This document shows, one piece after another, positions 50,307 through 60,007 of a stretch of DNA of 64,000 nucleotides. The translations under genes were made by a program, and so were the position numbers. This DNA comes from Roseibacterium beibuensis (GTDB taxonomy: Bacteria > Pseudomonadota > Alphaproteobacteria > Rhodobacterales > Rhodobacteraceae). The number at the start of each line of letters is the position of its first letter. The first letter of the stretch is position 1. Under the pieces are notes generated by a model, which saw nothing but the letters and a program-made list of their open reading frames with translations, was not told where the DNA came from and made no database searches. The DNA lies in NCBI RefSeq assembly GCF_039542305.1, contig NZ_BAABHW010000007.1, positions 1 through 64,000 on the forward strand, read 5' to 3'.

Positions 50307-51023
50307 TCAGGTGAGCGCGAGCGTCACGCGGCGGTTCTGTCGCCCCTTTTTCTCGATCTTCGTGATGGTCAGTTTGCCGATCTCGCCCGTGCGCCCGACA
50401 TGGGTGCCGCCGCAGGGTTGCAGGTCGATCTGGTCCTTGCCCTCGCCGATCCGCACGAGGCGGATGCGCCCTGCCCCGCGCGGTGGTTGCACAGACAGCG
50501 TCTTGACCAGCGCCGGGTTGGCGTCGAGCTCCGCCTCGGTGATCCAGTCCTCGGTCACGGGCAGGTCGCGGGTGACGAGCGTATTCAGCTGGCCTTCCAG
50601 AATGGCCTTGTCACCCGGCGCGTCGGGCATGTCGAAATCCAGCCGCCCCTTGTCGGCGCCGATGGCCCCCCCGGTCACGGGCAGCGGGATCACGACCGAC
50701 AGAAGATGCAGGGCGGTGTGGATGCGCATGTGGCCGTGACGGCGCTCCCAATCGAGGTGCTGGTCGATCTCGGCGCCGACGGGCGGCAAGGCGCCGGGCT
50801 CGGAGGGGACAAGGATGATGTCCTCGCCCTCGCCCTTCACGGCGGTGGCGATGGTCAGCTTGCCGCCCTCCCAGACCAGTCGCCCGGAATCCCCCGGCTG
50901 GCCGCCGCCGCGCGGGTAGAACACGGTGCGGTCAAGAAGGATGCCCCCCTCGTCCGTCAGGCCGGTCACCGTGGCGGTGGCCGATTTCCGGTAGGGGTCG
51001 GTGCGAAACAACATCTCTGTCAT
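50307..51023 (-). CDS. Stand-alone alanyl-tRNA editing hydrolase (AlaX)
   Basis: Deacylates Ser- or Gly-tRNA(Ala). 238 residues with the two zinc motifs HTALHLL (HxxxH, ~100-104) and CGGTHVG (~203-209), and FYPRGGGQPGDSG near the start, as in the AlaRS editing domain. Last gene of the phrB array, two bases after mscS. Confidence 0.92.
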   Translation of the reverse strand: MTEMLFRTDPYRKSATATVTGLTDEGGILLDRTVFYPRGGGQPGDSGRLVWEGGKLTIATAVKGEGEDIILVPSEPGALPPVGAEIDQHLDWERRHGHMRIHTALHLLSVVIPLPVTGGAIGADKGRLDFDMPDAPGDKAILEGQLNTLVTRDLPVTEDWITEAELDANPALVKTLSVQPPRGAGRIRLVRIGEGKDQIDLQPCGGTHVGRTGEIGKLTITKIEKKGRQNRRVTLALT

Positions 51024-51025
51024 GG

Positions 51026-53485
51026 TCAGGTGTCCTCGGGGCCATCGGGTGTGGCGTCGTCCTGCGTCATGGCCTCTTCGATCTGGGGCTGCTCGGCTTC
51101 CAGGTCGATCTCCTCGTCATCCTGCCCGACCGTCCTGGGGGTCGGGCGCAAAGCCTCGGGATTGCGCAACCAGATATCGCGCTGCGCGAAGGGGATCTCG
51201 ATGCCTTCCTCGGCAAAGCGTTCCGCGATGCGATGGTGGATCTCGGTCTTGACCGACAGCATCTGGTTCACGTCACGCAGGATCGCGCGGATGCGGAAAT
51301 CGAGCGAATCCGCCCCGAAGCCGAGAAAGTCCACGCCGGGTTCGGGAAAGGCCGCGACGACAGGGTTTTCGCGCACGATCTCCATCAGGATCTTCTCGAC
51401 CTTGCGGGTGTCGGTGCCATAGGCCACGCCCACGGTGATGACCGCCCGCCCGATCGTGTTGCCCCGTGTCCAGTTCGTCACCGTACCGGCGATGAAATCG
51501 GCGTTGGGCACGATCACGTCGGTCTTGTCGAAGGTCTCGATCCGGGTCGAGCGCACCGAGATGCGCTTGACGATGCCCATGTAAGAGCCGACCTCGATCC
51601 AGTCGCCTTCGGAGATCGGGCGCTCGATCAGCAGGATGATGCCCGAGACGAAGTTGTTGACCACGTTCTGAAGGCCAAAGCCGATCCCGACCGACAGCGC
51701 ACCCAGAACGAAGCCAAGCGCCGTCAGGTCGATGCCGCCCGCGGTGATGGCGATCACGGCCGCAAGGCCGATCCCCACGTAGCCCACGCCCGAGGTCACG
51801 GCATTGCGCGCGCCGGTGTCGAGCTTGGTGCGCGGCAGAACGGTCGACCGCAGGGCGCCCTGCAAAAGCCGCGTCGCCACATAGCCCAGGGCGAAGAACA
51901 GGACGACGGCAAAGATATTGCCCGGCGTGATGCGCGCCTCGCCAATGGTGAAGCCTTCCCAGAACCGGGCATAGACCTCGGCCAGTTGCTCGGGGCGGAC
52001 GCCCCAGGTCAGCGCGAAGAACGGAAAGGCTCCGAAGGCGAGCAGGAAATTGACGACGATCGGCAGCAGCGCCTCGGAGGCGGAATCGTGGGTCGTGCGG
52101 AAAGCGATCGCGTAGAGATCGCGCACCACCGGCTGCAAGGCCACCAGAACGCCGAAGATCGCAAGGCTGAGCGCCGTGGGCACCATCAGCGACTCTGCCA
52201 TGTTCACGTAGCCCACGACCGCCAGCGCCGGGCCCGCGACCGCCACGAGGATCAGCAGCCGCTGCACAAGGCTGAGGATACGCCGCATGAACCCGGGCGA
52301 CTCGTCCTCGCCCGTTTCGGTGCGCCCGCTTTGCAGCAGACGCGAGGCGCGCCAGAAAAACAGCGCAAGGCCGGCATAGACGGGCAGTTGCAGCACGCCT
52401 TGCGCCGCGGGCGGCACCTCGTCCATCGCGGCGATGGTTTGCATCACCACTGCAAGGCCAACGAAGAAGCCGATGATGAAGAAAATGCGCCGCGCTCGGG
52501 CACGCTGAGTGCCATCCAGCTCAAGCACCCCCATCGGCAGATCGCCGTCCGGGAACAGCCGCCCCCCCAGCCAGAGCGCGAAATAGGACGCGGTCATCAG
52601 CGCCGCGAGCGCCTCCAGGAGCGATTGCGCCGATGGGCCGATCAGCCCCGAGGCGACAAAGGCCCCGAGCACGAGGATCAGGCCGACCAGGGGGATCAGC
52701 ATCTGCAAGAGCGACACGAAGAAGACCAGCGTCGGTCGTCCGCGCTCGCGCGTGTGCGCCTCCAGCCGGTCGGTCAGGCGATGCGTCCATAGCCGACCGC
52801 GCAGCAGGGCCACCAGCGCCACCAGCAGCATCACCACCAGCACCGGCGCGCTTTGCAGGAATTGCTCGCGCTGCGCCGGGTTGTTCAAGCGGCCCATGAA
52901 ATCCGATTGCAAAGACCCGGCCAGCGCGGTCAATCCCGTCAGGGTCGGTGGCCAGTTCACCGGGTTTGCCGGGCTCGGCGCAAGCTCGAGCAACTGTTGC
53001 TGCTGGCGTGCGCTCAGCAGGTTGTCGATCTCGGTGATCAGCCCGTCGGCACGGGTATAGGCCTGGCTGGCCTCGACGCGGGGCACCTGCGCTTCCTGGA
53101 GTTGCGTGTTCAGCGTCGCGCGCCGTTCGGCAATGGCATCAGGTTCGGTTTCGCCTTCGGCCGGCGGTGCGCCCAGGGCATCGATCTGTGCCTGCAAGGT
53201 GTTGATCCGCGTCGAATTCGCGCTTTCCGCGTCAAGAAAGCGGGCGCGCCAATTGACGAGCGTCTCGCGCAGGTTCTCGAAGAACGAGGTCGAGGCCGTC
53301 CCGGCCTCGAGCAGGTTCTCGATGCGGGTCGCCTCGGACTCCCACGCCTCGTAATCGATCCCCGAGGCCGTCGCGGTCGCGGGGGTTGCCTCTTGCGCGA
53401 ACACCGGCCCGTTGCCGCCCAGAGCGACCAAGCTCAGCGCCAGCAGGACAAGCGCGAGGCGCAGAGTTCGCAATATTGCCGTCAT
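51026..53485 (-). CDS. Large MscS-family mechanosensitive channel (819 aa)
   Basis: Signal peptide (~1-30), a periplasmic coiled-coil region (~35-190, DUF3772-like), about ten hydrophobic helices, and a C-terminal MscS core: GFVLGALSVGIGFGLQNVVNNFVSGIILLIERPISEGDWIEVG (~590-632) is the pore helix and beta domain. The acidic tail ends QDDATPDGPEDT. Relieves turgor at osmotic downshock. Four bases after cysK. Confidence 0.9.
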   Translation of the reverse strand: MTAILRTLRLALVLLALSLVALGGNGPVFAQEATPATATASGIDYEAWESEATRIENLLEAGTASTSFFENLRETLVNWRARFLDAESANSTRINTLQAQIDALGAPPAEGETEPDAIAERRATLNTQLQEAQVPRVEASQAYTRADGLITEIDNLLSARQQQQLLELAPSPANPVNWPPTLTGLTALAGSLQSDFMGRLNNPAQREQFLQSAPVLVVMLLVALVALLRGRLWTHRLTDRLEAHTRERGRPTLVFFVSLLQMLIPLVGLILVLGAFVASGLIGPSAQSLLEALAALMTASYFALWLGGRLFPDGDLPMGVLELDGTQRARARRIFFIIGFFVGLAVVMQTIAAMDEVPPAAQGVLQLPVYAGLALFFWRASRLLQSGRTETGEDESPGFMRRILSLVQRLLILVAVAGPALAVVGYVNMAESLMVPTALSLAIFGVLVALQPVVRDLYAIAFRTTHDSASEALLPIVVNFLLAFGAFPFFALTWGVRPEQLAEVYARFWEGFTIGEARITPGNIFAVVLFFALGYVATRLLQGALRSTVLPRTKLDTGARNAVTSGVGYVGIGLAAVIAITAGGIDLTALGFVLGALSVGIGFGLQNVVNNFVSGIILLIERPISEGDWIEVGSYMGIVKRISVRSTRIETFDKTDVIVPNADFIAGTVTNWTRGNTIGRAVITVGVAYGTDTRKVEKILMEIVRENPVVAAFPEPGVDFLGFGADSLDFRIRAILRDVNQMLSVKTEIHHRIAERFAEEGIEIPFAQRDIWLRNPEALRPTPRTVGQDDEEIDLEAEQPQIEEAMTQDDATPDGPEDT

Positions 53486-53489
53486 GATA

Positions 53490-54515
53490 TCAGTCCTCGA
53501 AAACCGAGGGAATGCCGCGCGGCTCGGCCACCAGCCATTCGGGCACCGGCAGGCCCTTCTCGCGCAGGAAGGCGGGGTTCCACAGTTTCGACTGATAGCG
53601 CGTGCCGTAGTCGCACAGGATCGTCACGATGGTATGGCCCGGCCCCATCTCTTGCGCCATGCGCACCGCACCCGCCACGTTGATCCCGGACGAACCACCA
53701 AGGCAGAGCCCCTCTTCGGCCAACAGGTCGAAGACGATCGGCAGCGCCTCGCTATCGGGGATCTTGTAGCAGGTATCGGGGGTGAACCCCTCCAGATTGG
53801 CGGTGATGCGCCCCTGCCCGATGCCTTCCGTGATCGAGTCGCCGCCCGCCTCCTGCCCGGTATAGAGCTTGTAGAGGCCGGAGCCCTCGGGGTCCGACAG
53901 CGCGACCTTCACGCCCTTGGGCTGGAGCACCATGCCCACGCCCGCCAGCGTGCCGCCCGATCCCACGGCGCAGGCGAACCCGTCGATCTTGCCGCCGGTC
54001 TGGTCCCAGATCTCGGGGCCGGTGGTGTCGATATGGGCCTGGCGGTTGGCGGTATTGTCGAACTGGTTGGCCCAGATCGCGCCGTTTTCCTCGGATTGCG
54101 CAAGGCGTTCGGCCAGCCGCCCCGAATAGCGCACGTAGTTGTTCGGGTTCGAATAGGGCACCGCCGGAACCTGGATCAGCTCCGCCCCGGCAAGGCGCAG
54201 CATGTCCTTCTTTTCCTGGCTCTGCGTCTCGGGGATGACGATGACGGTCTTGAACCCCATCGACGCGCCCACCAGCGCAAGGCCGATGCCGGTATTGCCC
54301 GCCGTCCCTTCGACGATGGTGCCACCGGGCCGCAGCAGGCCCTTGTCCATCGCATCGCGGATGATGAACAGGGCGGCGCGGTCCTTGACCGACTGGCCGG
54401 GGTTCATGAACTCGGCCTTGCCGAGGATCTCGCACCCGGTGGCGTCGCTGACCTTGTTCAGCCGGATCAGCGGCGTGTTGCCGACGGCGGCGGCGAGGTC
54501 TGCATGAACGGTCAT
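53490..54515 (-). CDS. cysK: Cysteine synthase CysK-like (PLP enzyme)
   Basis: Makes cysteine from O-acetylserine and sulfide. 341 residues; MNPGQSVKDRAALFII contains the PLP Lys (~42), EGTAGNTGIGLALVGASMGFK (~68-88) binds the substrate carboxylate, and GSGGTLAGVG and GGSSGINVAGA bind phosphate. Neighbouring trgB and trgA match the Rhodobacter tellurite locus where cysK contributes to resistance. Start at 54515. Confidence 0.9.
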   Translation of the reverse strand: MTVHADLAAAVGNTPLIRLNKVSDATGCEILGKAEFMNPGQSVKDRAALFIIRDAMDKGLLRPGGTIVEGTAGNTGIGLALVGASMGFKTVIVIPETQSQEKKDMLRLAGAELIQVPAVPYSNPNNYVRYSGRLAERLAQSEENGAIWANQFDNTANRQAHIDTTGPEIWDQTGGKIDGFACAVGSGGTLAGVGMVLQPKGVKVALSDPEGSGLYKLYTGQEAGGDSITEGIGQGRITANLEGFTPDTCYKIPDSEALPIVFDLLAEEGLCLGGSSGINVAGAVRMAQEMGPGHTIVTILCDYGTRYQSKLWNPAFLREKGLPVPEWLVAEPRGIPSVFED

Positions 54516-54576
54516 GGCGGGCCCTTTCGGCTCTGGCGTATTGGGGTTCAAGGGATAGGTGCCGCGGGGAGGATGA

Positions 54577-55698
54577 TCAACCCGCCGCAGCCGCGCGCAA
54601 GCGGTCGTGATGGGCGATCAGCCATTGCATCGAAATCACCAGCGGCGCGTTCACCATGTCGCCACCCTCCAGCATTTCGACGGCAAGATCGAACGGCACG
54701 AGATGGCTCAGAATGTCCTCGCCCTCCCCCGGATGACCGCCCGTGCCGGTCACCTCGTCGGGCAGGTCGGCAAGCCCGATGTAGGAATAAAGCACCTGCG
54801 CAATGCCGCCGGGGCTGGGATAGTAGCGCGCGACGAAATGCAGATCCCCGAGATCGATCCCGGCCTCTTCCTGCGTCTCGCGGCGCGCGCTGACCTCCGG
54901 CGCTTCGCCGGCGTCGATCATGCCGGCAACCGGTTCCAACAGCCACGGCGACCGGTCGCCATGGGCCAGCGCACCGAAGCGCAACTGTTCGATCATCAGG
55001 ACCCGGTCGCGCACCGGGTCATAGGGCAGCACGGTGACGGCATCGGCCACGTTGAAGACCGCACGGTCCACAAGGTGATCGCCCGCTCCGTCAAAGCGGC
55101 GGAAGCGCGCGCGCATCTCCTCGACGGTGAAGAACCCGTCATAGGGGTGGCGGCGTTCCTCGATCACGACATCCGACAGGTCGAGGCTGGCGCCCACATG
55201 GCCCGGGCGTCGCCAGCGGGAGGTGTCGAGGCGCGCCTGGGCCCGCGAGCGGATCATGCCGACAACGTGCCCCATATCGCCTGGCGCGACCTTGCCGAAG
55301 CGGCGCATGATCTCCTCGGCGGCAAGGCGGGTCAGATCGCCCCATTCGGTCATCCAGTCCGACAGCGACCAATCCGGGCCGTCCAGCTGCGAGCTGCCGC
55401 TGGCAGGGCGCCAGAGCTGAGCCTTGAGCGGACCATCCGCCGTTTCGACGGGCACCTCGACACGCACATAGTCGAATATCGCCTCGTAGAAATCGAGGCG
55501 CGCCAAAGCGCTGTCATCAACGCGCACAAGCAAGCCATGCGCCCCGGACCCGGGCACCAGCACCGGCCAATCGCCATCCTGCGCGCGCGCCGCGCGTTCG
55601 CCTGGAAGGGTGGCGGCCTCGGCCCTGAGCGGTTGCCCTGCAACGGCCTCGAACAGCGCCGCGTCGCGCAGCGTTCCAAAAAGAAAGACGGGGGTCAT
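54577..55698 (-). CDS. trgB: TrgB: GGCT-like domain fused to Nudix ADP-ribose pyrophosphatase
   Basis: 373 residues. N-terminal gamma-glutamylcyclotransferase-like fold (VFLFGTLRDAALFEAVAG to RLDFYEAIFDYVRVEV, ~3-85). C-terminal Nudix domain with box EPVAGMIDAGEAPEVSARRETQEEAGI (~262-288), matching GX5EX7REUXEEXGU with a changed residue spacing at the start. TrgB is a tellurite-resistance protein of Rhodobacter; the biochemical link is unclear. Confidence 0.88.
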   Translation of the reverse strand: MTPVFLFGTLRDAALFEAVAGQPLRAEAATLPGERAARAQDGDWPVLVPGSGAHGLLVRVDDSALARLDFYEAIFDYVRVEVPVETADGPLKAQLWRPASGSSQLDGPDWSLSDWMTEWGDLTRLAAEEIMRRFGKVAPGDMGHVVGMIRSRAQARLDTSRWRRPGHVGASLDLSDVVIEERRHPYDGFFTVEEMRARFRRFDGAGDHLVDRAVFNVADAVTVLPYDPVRDRVLMIEQLRFGALAHGDRSPWLLEPVAGMIDAGEAPEVSARRETQEEAGIDLGDLHFVARYYPSPGGIAQVLYSYIGLADLPDEVTGTGGHPGEGEDILSHLVPFDLAVEMLEGGDMVNAPLVISMQWLIAHHDRLRAAAAG

Positions 55699-55702
55699 GC
55701 GG

Positions 55703-56143
55703 CTATTTCCAGAGCTTCGAAGCGATCTCGACCAATGCCCCGGCGATCATCCCGCCGATCAGAAGCGTGCCCCAGATCGGGATCGTCAGCGATTGCAGGA
55801 AATAGTCGCGGAACAGTTCCAGCGTCGCGATCACGGCCTCGCCCGGGCTGTCGTAGCGCAGGTTGGACGAGCGGCGGAACATCTCGCGCAGGGCAAAAAG
55901 CAGGATGCCGAAAAACGCCATCTGGACGGAGGTTCGCGCCCCCTGCCCGACCGAGGCCCCGATGCCACCGCCCGCATTGCCACCGGCCACCATCCACCCC
56001 TGCCACACCCCGATCAGGCCGATGGTCAGGGGAAAGTAGGTCGCTGCCATCTCCTCGGGAAACGTGTCGAGCACGAACCCCGCCGCAACCCAGCCGATGC
56101 CGAAAAACAGGATGGCCCCGACGAGTTTGGCAGCGGTGGGCAT
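55703..56143 (-). CDS. trgA: TrgA tellurite-resistance membrane protein
   Basis: 146 residues with four hydrophobic helices; FVLDTFPEEMAATYFPLTIGLIGVWQGWMV and GQGARTSVQMAFFGILLFALREMFRRSS are typical of TrgA. Four bases before trgB and one base after cfa. Role in the membrane unknown. Confidence 0.88.
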   Translation of the reverse strand: MPTAAKLVGAILFFGIGWVAAGFVLDTFPEEMAATYFPLTIGLIGVWQGWMVAGGNAGGGIGASVGQGARTSVQMAFFGILLFALREMFRRSSNLRYDSPGEAVIATLELFRDYFLQSLTIPIWGTLLIGGMIAGALVEIASKLWK

Positions 56144-56144
56144 A

Positions 56145-57356
56145 TCAGGCTGGCCTCTTGATCGTGATCTGCGTCACATCCGTGTTTCCGAAATGAAACG
56201 TCGCGGCGCAAGCACAGAGATAGAAATTCCACATCCGGCGAAAGCGATCGTCGAAGCCGAGGGCGGCCACGTCGTCCCATCTGCCGTTGAAGATATCGTG
56301 CCAGCGGCGCAGCGTCTGGGAGTAGCTTTCGCCGAATTCGATGGAATGCGAGACCTCCAGCCCGGCGCGTTCGACCTGCTCGCGCAGGACCTTGGGCGCG
56401 GGCAACATGCCGCCGGGAAAGATGTATTTCTGGATGAAATCGACGCCGCGCTTGTAGACCTCCCAACGCTTGTCCTGCACGGTGATGATCTGCAGGGTCG
56501 CCTGCTTGCCGGGCTTGAGCCGGTCGCGCACGGCGTTGAAATAGGTCGGCCAGTATTTCTCGCCCACGGCCTCGAACATCTCGATCGAGGCGATGCCGTC
56601 ATAGGTGCCCGTCTCGTCGCGATAATCCTGCATCTTGATGTCCACGCGGTCCGACAGGCCCTCGCGCTTCATGCGCTCGACCGCGTAATCGTGCTGTTCC
56701 TGGCTGATGGTCAGGCCGGTGACACGCAGGCCGCGCTCCTTGGCGGCGTATTCGGCGAACCCGCCCCAGCCGCAGCCGATTTCCAGCACATGGTCCCCGG
56801 GCTGCGCGCCCATCTGGTCGACCATCGACTTGTATTTCGCGATCTGCGCGGCCTCCAGGCTTTCCTGCCCCGTCTCGAACAGGGCCGAGGAATAGGTCAT
56901 CGTATCGTCCAGCCACAGGCCGTAGAAATCGTTGCCCAGGTCGTAGTGGTAAGAGATGTTCTTGCGCGCCTGTTTCTTGGAGTTCGACTGAAGCCAGAAG
57001 CGGAACTTTTCATAGGCGCGGATCAGGCCCATGCCCATGAAGCCGTCATAGATCTCGTCGTTCTCGGCATGGACGAGGTCCATGAAGGCCTGCAGATCGG
57101 GCGTGGACCACCATTCGTCGAGATAAGCCTCGCAGAAGCCCAGGTCGCCCTCGCGGATCAGGCGGCCGAAAATATCGGTGTTGTGGATGTGAAGCTCGGC
57201 CACGGGGCCCGGCTCGGGACCCTCGGCGCGAAAGACGCGCCCATCGGGCAGCACCATGTCCAGCCGGCCGCGGTCCATCTTTTGCGCCTGGTCGAAAACG
57301 GCGGTGAAATAGCGCGGCAGATGCGCCTCGCCCTTCGTGGTCGTCTTGATCGTCAT
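56145..57356 (-). CDS. cfa: Cyclopropane-fatty-acyl-phospholipid synthase family methyltransferase
   Basis: 403 residues. SAM-binding motif HVLEIGCGWGGFAEYAAKERG (~183-203), preceded by YHYDLGNDFYGLWLDDTMTYSSALF (~141-165), the CFA synthase signature. Adds a methylene (or methyl) from SAM to unsaturated lipid chains, which stabilises membranes in stress. The ATG at 57356 is 85 bases after the phrB stop. Confidence 0.9.
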   Translation of the reverse strand: MTIKTTTKGEAHLPRYFTAVFDQAQKMDRGRLDMVLPDGRVFRAEGPEPGPVAELHIHNTDIFGRLIREGDLGFCEAYLDEWWSTPDLQAFMDLVHAENDEIYDGFMGMGLIRAYEKFRFWLQSNSKKQARKNISYHYDLGNDFYGLWLDDTMTYSSALFETGQESLEAAQIAKYKSMVDQMGAQPGDHVLEIGCGWGGFAEYAAKERGLRVTGLTISQEQHDYAVERMKREGLSDRVDIKMQDYRDETGTYDGIASIEMFEAVGEKYWPTYFNAVRDRLKPGKQATLQIITVQDKRWEVYKRGVDFIQKYIFPGGMLPAPKVLREQVERAGLEVSHSIEFGESYSQTLRRWHDIFNGRWDDVAALGFDDRFRRMWNFYLCACAATFHFGNTDVTQITIKRPA

Positions 57357-57441
57357 ATCCTGTCCCCTGTCCTGCGGCATCTTGTGCGGATGCCGCCCTG
57401 TTGCACAAGCCCGCCCTGTCCCGTGGCGTGGCCCTTTGTTT

Positions 57442-58860
57442 TCAGAAATCCCGGTTCTCATAGGCGTCGAGCGCCCGTTTGCGCCCCTCGGAGGCCGACA
57501 TGATCGGCTCGGACGGGTAGTCGTCCGACGCCGACATGCCCCAGCTTTCGGGGATGGCGTCGAAGTAACTTTTCGCCGTGTCGGTCGCCGGGTTGGACGT
57601 TTCGGCCAGCCAGCGGCGGCGATAACGCCCGTGCTTGTCGAATTTCTCGGCCTGCGTCACGGGGTTGAACACGCGGAAATACGGCGTCGCATCGGGGCCG
57701 GAGCCGGCCGACCATTGCCAGCCCATCGCGTTGCTGGCCGGGTCCCAATCGACAAGGCAGTCCTCGAACCAATCCAGCCCGATCTTCCAATGACACATCA
57801 GGTGCTTGGTCAGGTAGGAGGCCACCAGCATCCGCGCGCGGTTATGCATCCGCCCGGTGACATACATCTCGCGCATGGCGGCATCGACGATCTGCATGCC
57901 GGTGCGCCCCTGCTTCCACGCCTTCACCTCTGCCTTGCGCTCATCCTCGTTCCACGGGAAGGCGTCCCATTCCTCGCGCCAGTTGCCCGACGTGATCCGC
58001 GGCGTGTGGTAGACGAGGTGATAGGCAAAGTCGCGCCAGACGAGTTCCTTCAGAAAGGTCTCGGCCCCTGTCTTGCCCTCGTCCATGGCGCGTTGCCCCG
58101 CCCACCAGCAGGCGCGCGCGCTGATCTCTCCGTAGGTCAGGTTCTCGGACAGGTGCGAGGTGCCGTCCTTGGCCAGATCGTCCCGCGCCTCGGCATAGGC
58201 GTCGATGCCATTGGCCATGAACGCCCCCAGGCGTCCGCGCGCGGCCTCTTCCCCCACGGCGAGATAGGGGCGCACGATCTCCGCCCCGCGCCGCATATCG
58301 GAAGCAAGCGCCCAGTCAGCGGGATCATCGCTCTCGGGCCAGCTTTGGGGTGCGGGAATATCAGGGGGGGGCAGAACCGCGCCGGGATCGCGGCCCCGCA
58401 CGGCTTTCCAGAACGGCGTGTAGACCTTGTAGAACCCGCCCGATCCCGTCTCGACCGTCCAGGGCTCGAACAGGATGTGGCCCGCGTGGCTGACCGCCGC
58501 GATCCCGTCGGCTTTCAGCGCGGATTTGACCGCCTCGTCGCGCGTGCGGCTGTCGGGATCATAAAGACGGTTCCAATGCACTGCGACAGCGCCCGTTTCC
58601 TCGATCAGGGCGCGCAGAACGTCCAACGCCTTGCCGCGGCGAAAGACCAGGCGCGATCCGGCGTCGCTCAGCGCCTCGCCGAACGCCTCGGCGCCCAGTC
58701 CCAAGCGCCATTTCGGGGCCGCGCCGTGGGTTGCGACCACCTCGTCGCAGATGAACACCGGGATGACTGGCGCGCCGCTTTCACAGGCGGCCACCAGGGC
58801 GGGATTGTCGGACAGGCGGAAATCGCGGCGGGTCCAGTAGAGGACGGGGGCTTGGCTCAT
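57442..58860 (-). CDS. phrB: Deoxyribodipyrimidine photolyase
   Basis: Light-driven repair of cyclobutane pyrimidine dimers. 472 residues: N-terminal antenna domain (PVLYWTRRDFRLSDNPALVAA), and the FAD domain with ELVWRDFAYHLVYH (~270-283), HNRARMLVASYLTKHLMCHWKIG (~340-362) and DWDPASNAMGWQWSAGSGPDA (~370-390). The ATG lies nine bases after the -10 element of an EcfG-type promoter, so the transcript is likely leaderless. Confidence 0.95.
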   Translation of the reverse strand: MSQAPVLYWTRRDFRLSDNPALVAACESGAPVIPVFICDEVVATHGAAPKWRLGLGAEAFGEALSDAGSRLVFRRGKALDVLRALIEETGAVAVHWNRLYDPDSRTRDEAVKSALKADGIAAVSHAGHILFEPWTVETGSGGFYKVYTPFWKAVRGRDPGAVLPPPDIPAPQSWPESDDPADWALASDMRRGAEIVRPYLAVGEEAARGRLGAFMANGIDAYAEARDDLAKDGTSHLSENLTYGEISARACWWAGQRAMDEGKTGAETFLKELVWRDFAYHLVYHTPRITSGNWREEWDAFPWNEDERKAEVKAWKQGRTGMQIVDAAMREMYVTGRMHNRARMLVASYLTKHLMCHWKIGLDWFEDCLVDWDPASNAMGWQWSAGSGPDATPYFRVFNPVTQAEKFDKHGRYRRRWLAETSNPATDTAKSYFDAIPESWGMSASDDYPSEPIMSASEGRKRALDAYENRDF

Positions 58861-58869
58861 GGCGGGGTG

Positions 58870-58895
58870 AACAGGTCCGTTTCCTTTTCGGTTCC
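58870..58895 (-). promoter_or_regulatory. EcfG-type promoter for the phrB array
   Basis: Minus strand GGAAC (58895-58891), 17 bases, TGTT (58873-58870). Same form as the CsbD-unit promoter. Links photolyase and the tellurite/envelope genes to the general stress regulon. Confidence 0.68.
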
Positions 58896-58959
58896 CCGCT
58901 ATCTAGCGCTCGGTGCGGGCGATCAAGCCGCCCGGCACCTCTTTATCGCGTGATATCAA

Positions 58960-59952
58960 TCAGGCGGTGACGTCGACCACCACCCGGCCGCGCACCCCGC
59001 CTTTCAGGATGGCGCGGCCCAGATCGGGCAGATCGGCCAGGCCCGCCGGTTCGACCATCGCCTCCAGCTTGTCCATCGGCAGGTCGCGCGCGATCCGGTC
59101 CCACGCCCTCAGGCGGTTGTCATAGGGTTGCATGACGCTGTCGATGCCCAGCAGGTTCACGCCGCGCAGAAGGAAAGGGATGACCGTCGCGGGCAGTTGC
59201 GCGCCGCCGGCAAGGCCCACCGCCGCGACCGACGCGCCGTATTTCATCTGGCCAAGGACCCGCGCCAGCATGTCACCGCCGACCGCATCGACACAGCCCG
59301 CCCATGTCTCGGCCTCGAGCGGGCGCTTGGTGGTCTCCGCCAGGTCCGCGCGCGGTACGATGCGCGACGCACCAAGCCCTTTCAGGTACTCCTCCTGCTC
59401 GGGGCGGCCTGTGACGGCGGCGACCTCGTAGCCGAGATTGGCCAGGATGGCGGTCGCGACCGAGCCGACGCCACCGGCGGCGCCGGTCACAAGAACCTCG
59501 CCTTTCTCGGATGTTAGGCCATGATCTTCAAGCGCCATGACAGCCAGCATCGCGGTGAAACCGGCGGTTCCCACGGCCATGGCCTGCCGGGTGGTCAGCC
59601 CCTCGGGCAGCGGCACCAGCCAGTCGGCCTTGACCCGCGCCTTCTCGGCATAGCCGCCCCAATGCACCTCGCCGACGCGCCAGCCGGTCAGCACGACCTT
59701 GTCACCGGGCTTGTAGCGGTCATCCTCGCTGGCCTCGACCGTGCCGGCGAAATCGATGCCGGGCACATGCGGATAGACGCGCACCAACCCGCCGCCGGGT
59801 CCGACGCACAGCCCGTCCTTGTAGTTGAGTGTCGAGTATTCGACCGCGACGGTGACATCGCCCTCGGGCAGACGATCTTCGCCCAGGTCCTGAACCGAGG
59901 CTGTCGTCTTGCCCTCGTCACCCTTCTCCACCACCAGCGCGCGGAATGTCAT
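58960..59952 (-). CDS. acuI: Acrylyl-CoA reductase AcuI
   Basis: NADPH-dependent medium-chain reductase that turns toxic acrylyl-CoA into propionyl-CoA, used after DMSP cleavage. 330 residues; YSTLNYKDGLCVG (~39-51), PGIDFAGTVEASEDDRYKPGD (~64-84), the nucleotide motif VTGAAGGVGSVATAILANLGYEV (~155-177) and GLAGGAQLPATVIPFLLRGVNLLGIDSV fit YhdH/AcuI. It is 55 bases downstream of dmdA. Confidence 0.9.
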   Translation of the reverse strand: MTFRALVVEKGDEGKTTASVQDLGEDRLPEGDVTVAVEYSTLNYKDGLCVGPGGGLVRVYPHVPGIDFAGTVEASEDDRYKPGDKVVLTGWRVGEVHWGGYAEKARVKADWLVPLPEGLTTRQAMAVGTAGFTAMLAVMALEDHGLTSEKGEVLVTGAAGGVGSVATAILANLGYEVAAVTGRPEQEEYLKGLGASRIVPRADLAETTKRPLEAETWAGCVDAVGGDMLARVLGQMKYGASVAAVGLAGGAQLPATVIPFLLRGVNLLGIDSVMQPYDNRLRAWDRIARDLPMDKLEAMVEPAGLADLPDLGRAILKGGVRGRVVVDVTA

Positions 59953-60007
59953 CTTTGCATCTCCTCGTTCATTTCATGGTTGAGCTAGATCGCCCAACCA
60001 TCTGATA

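Noticed and set aside
51233..52792. 519-residue plus-strand frame inside the MscS gene
   Set aside because: His/Arg/Asp-rich antisense shadow; the minus-strand product has the full MscS pore signature.
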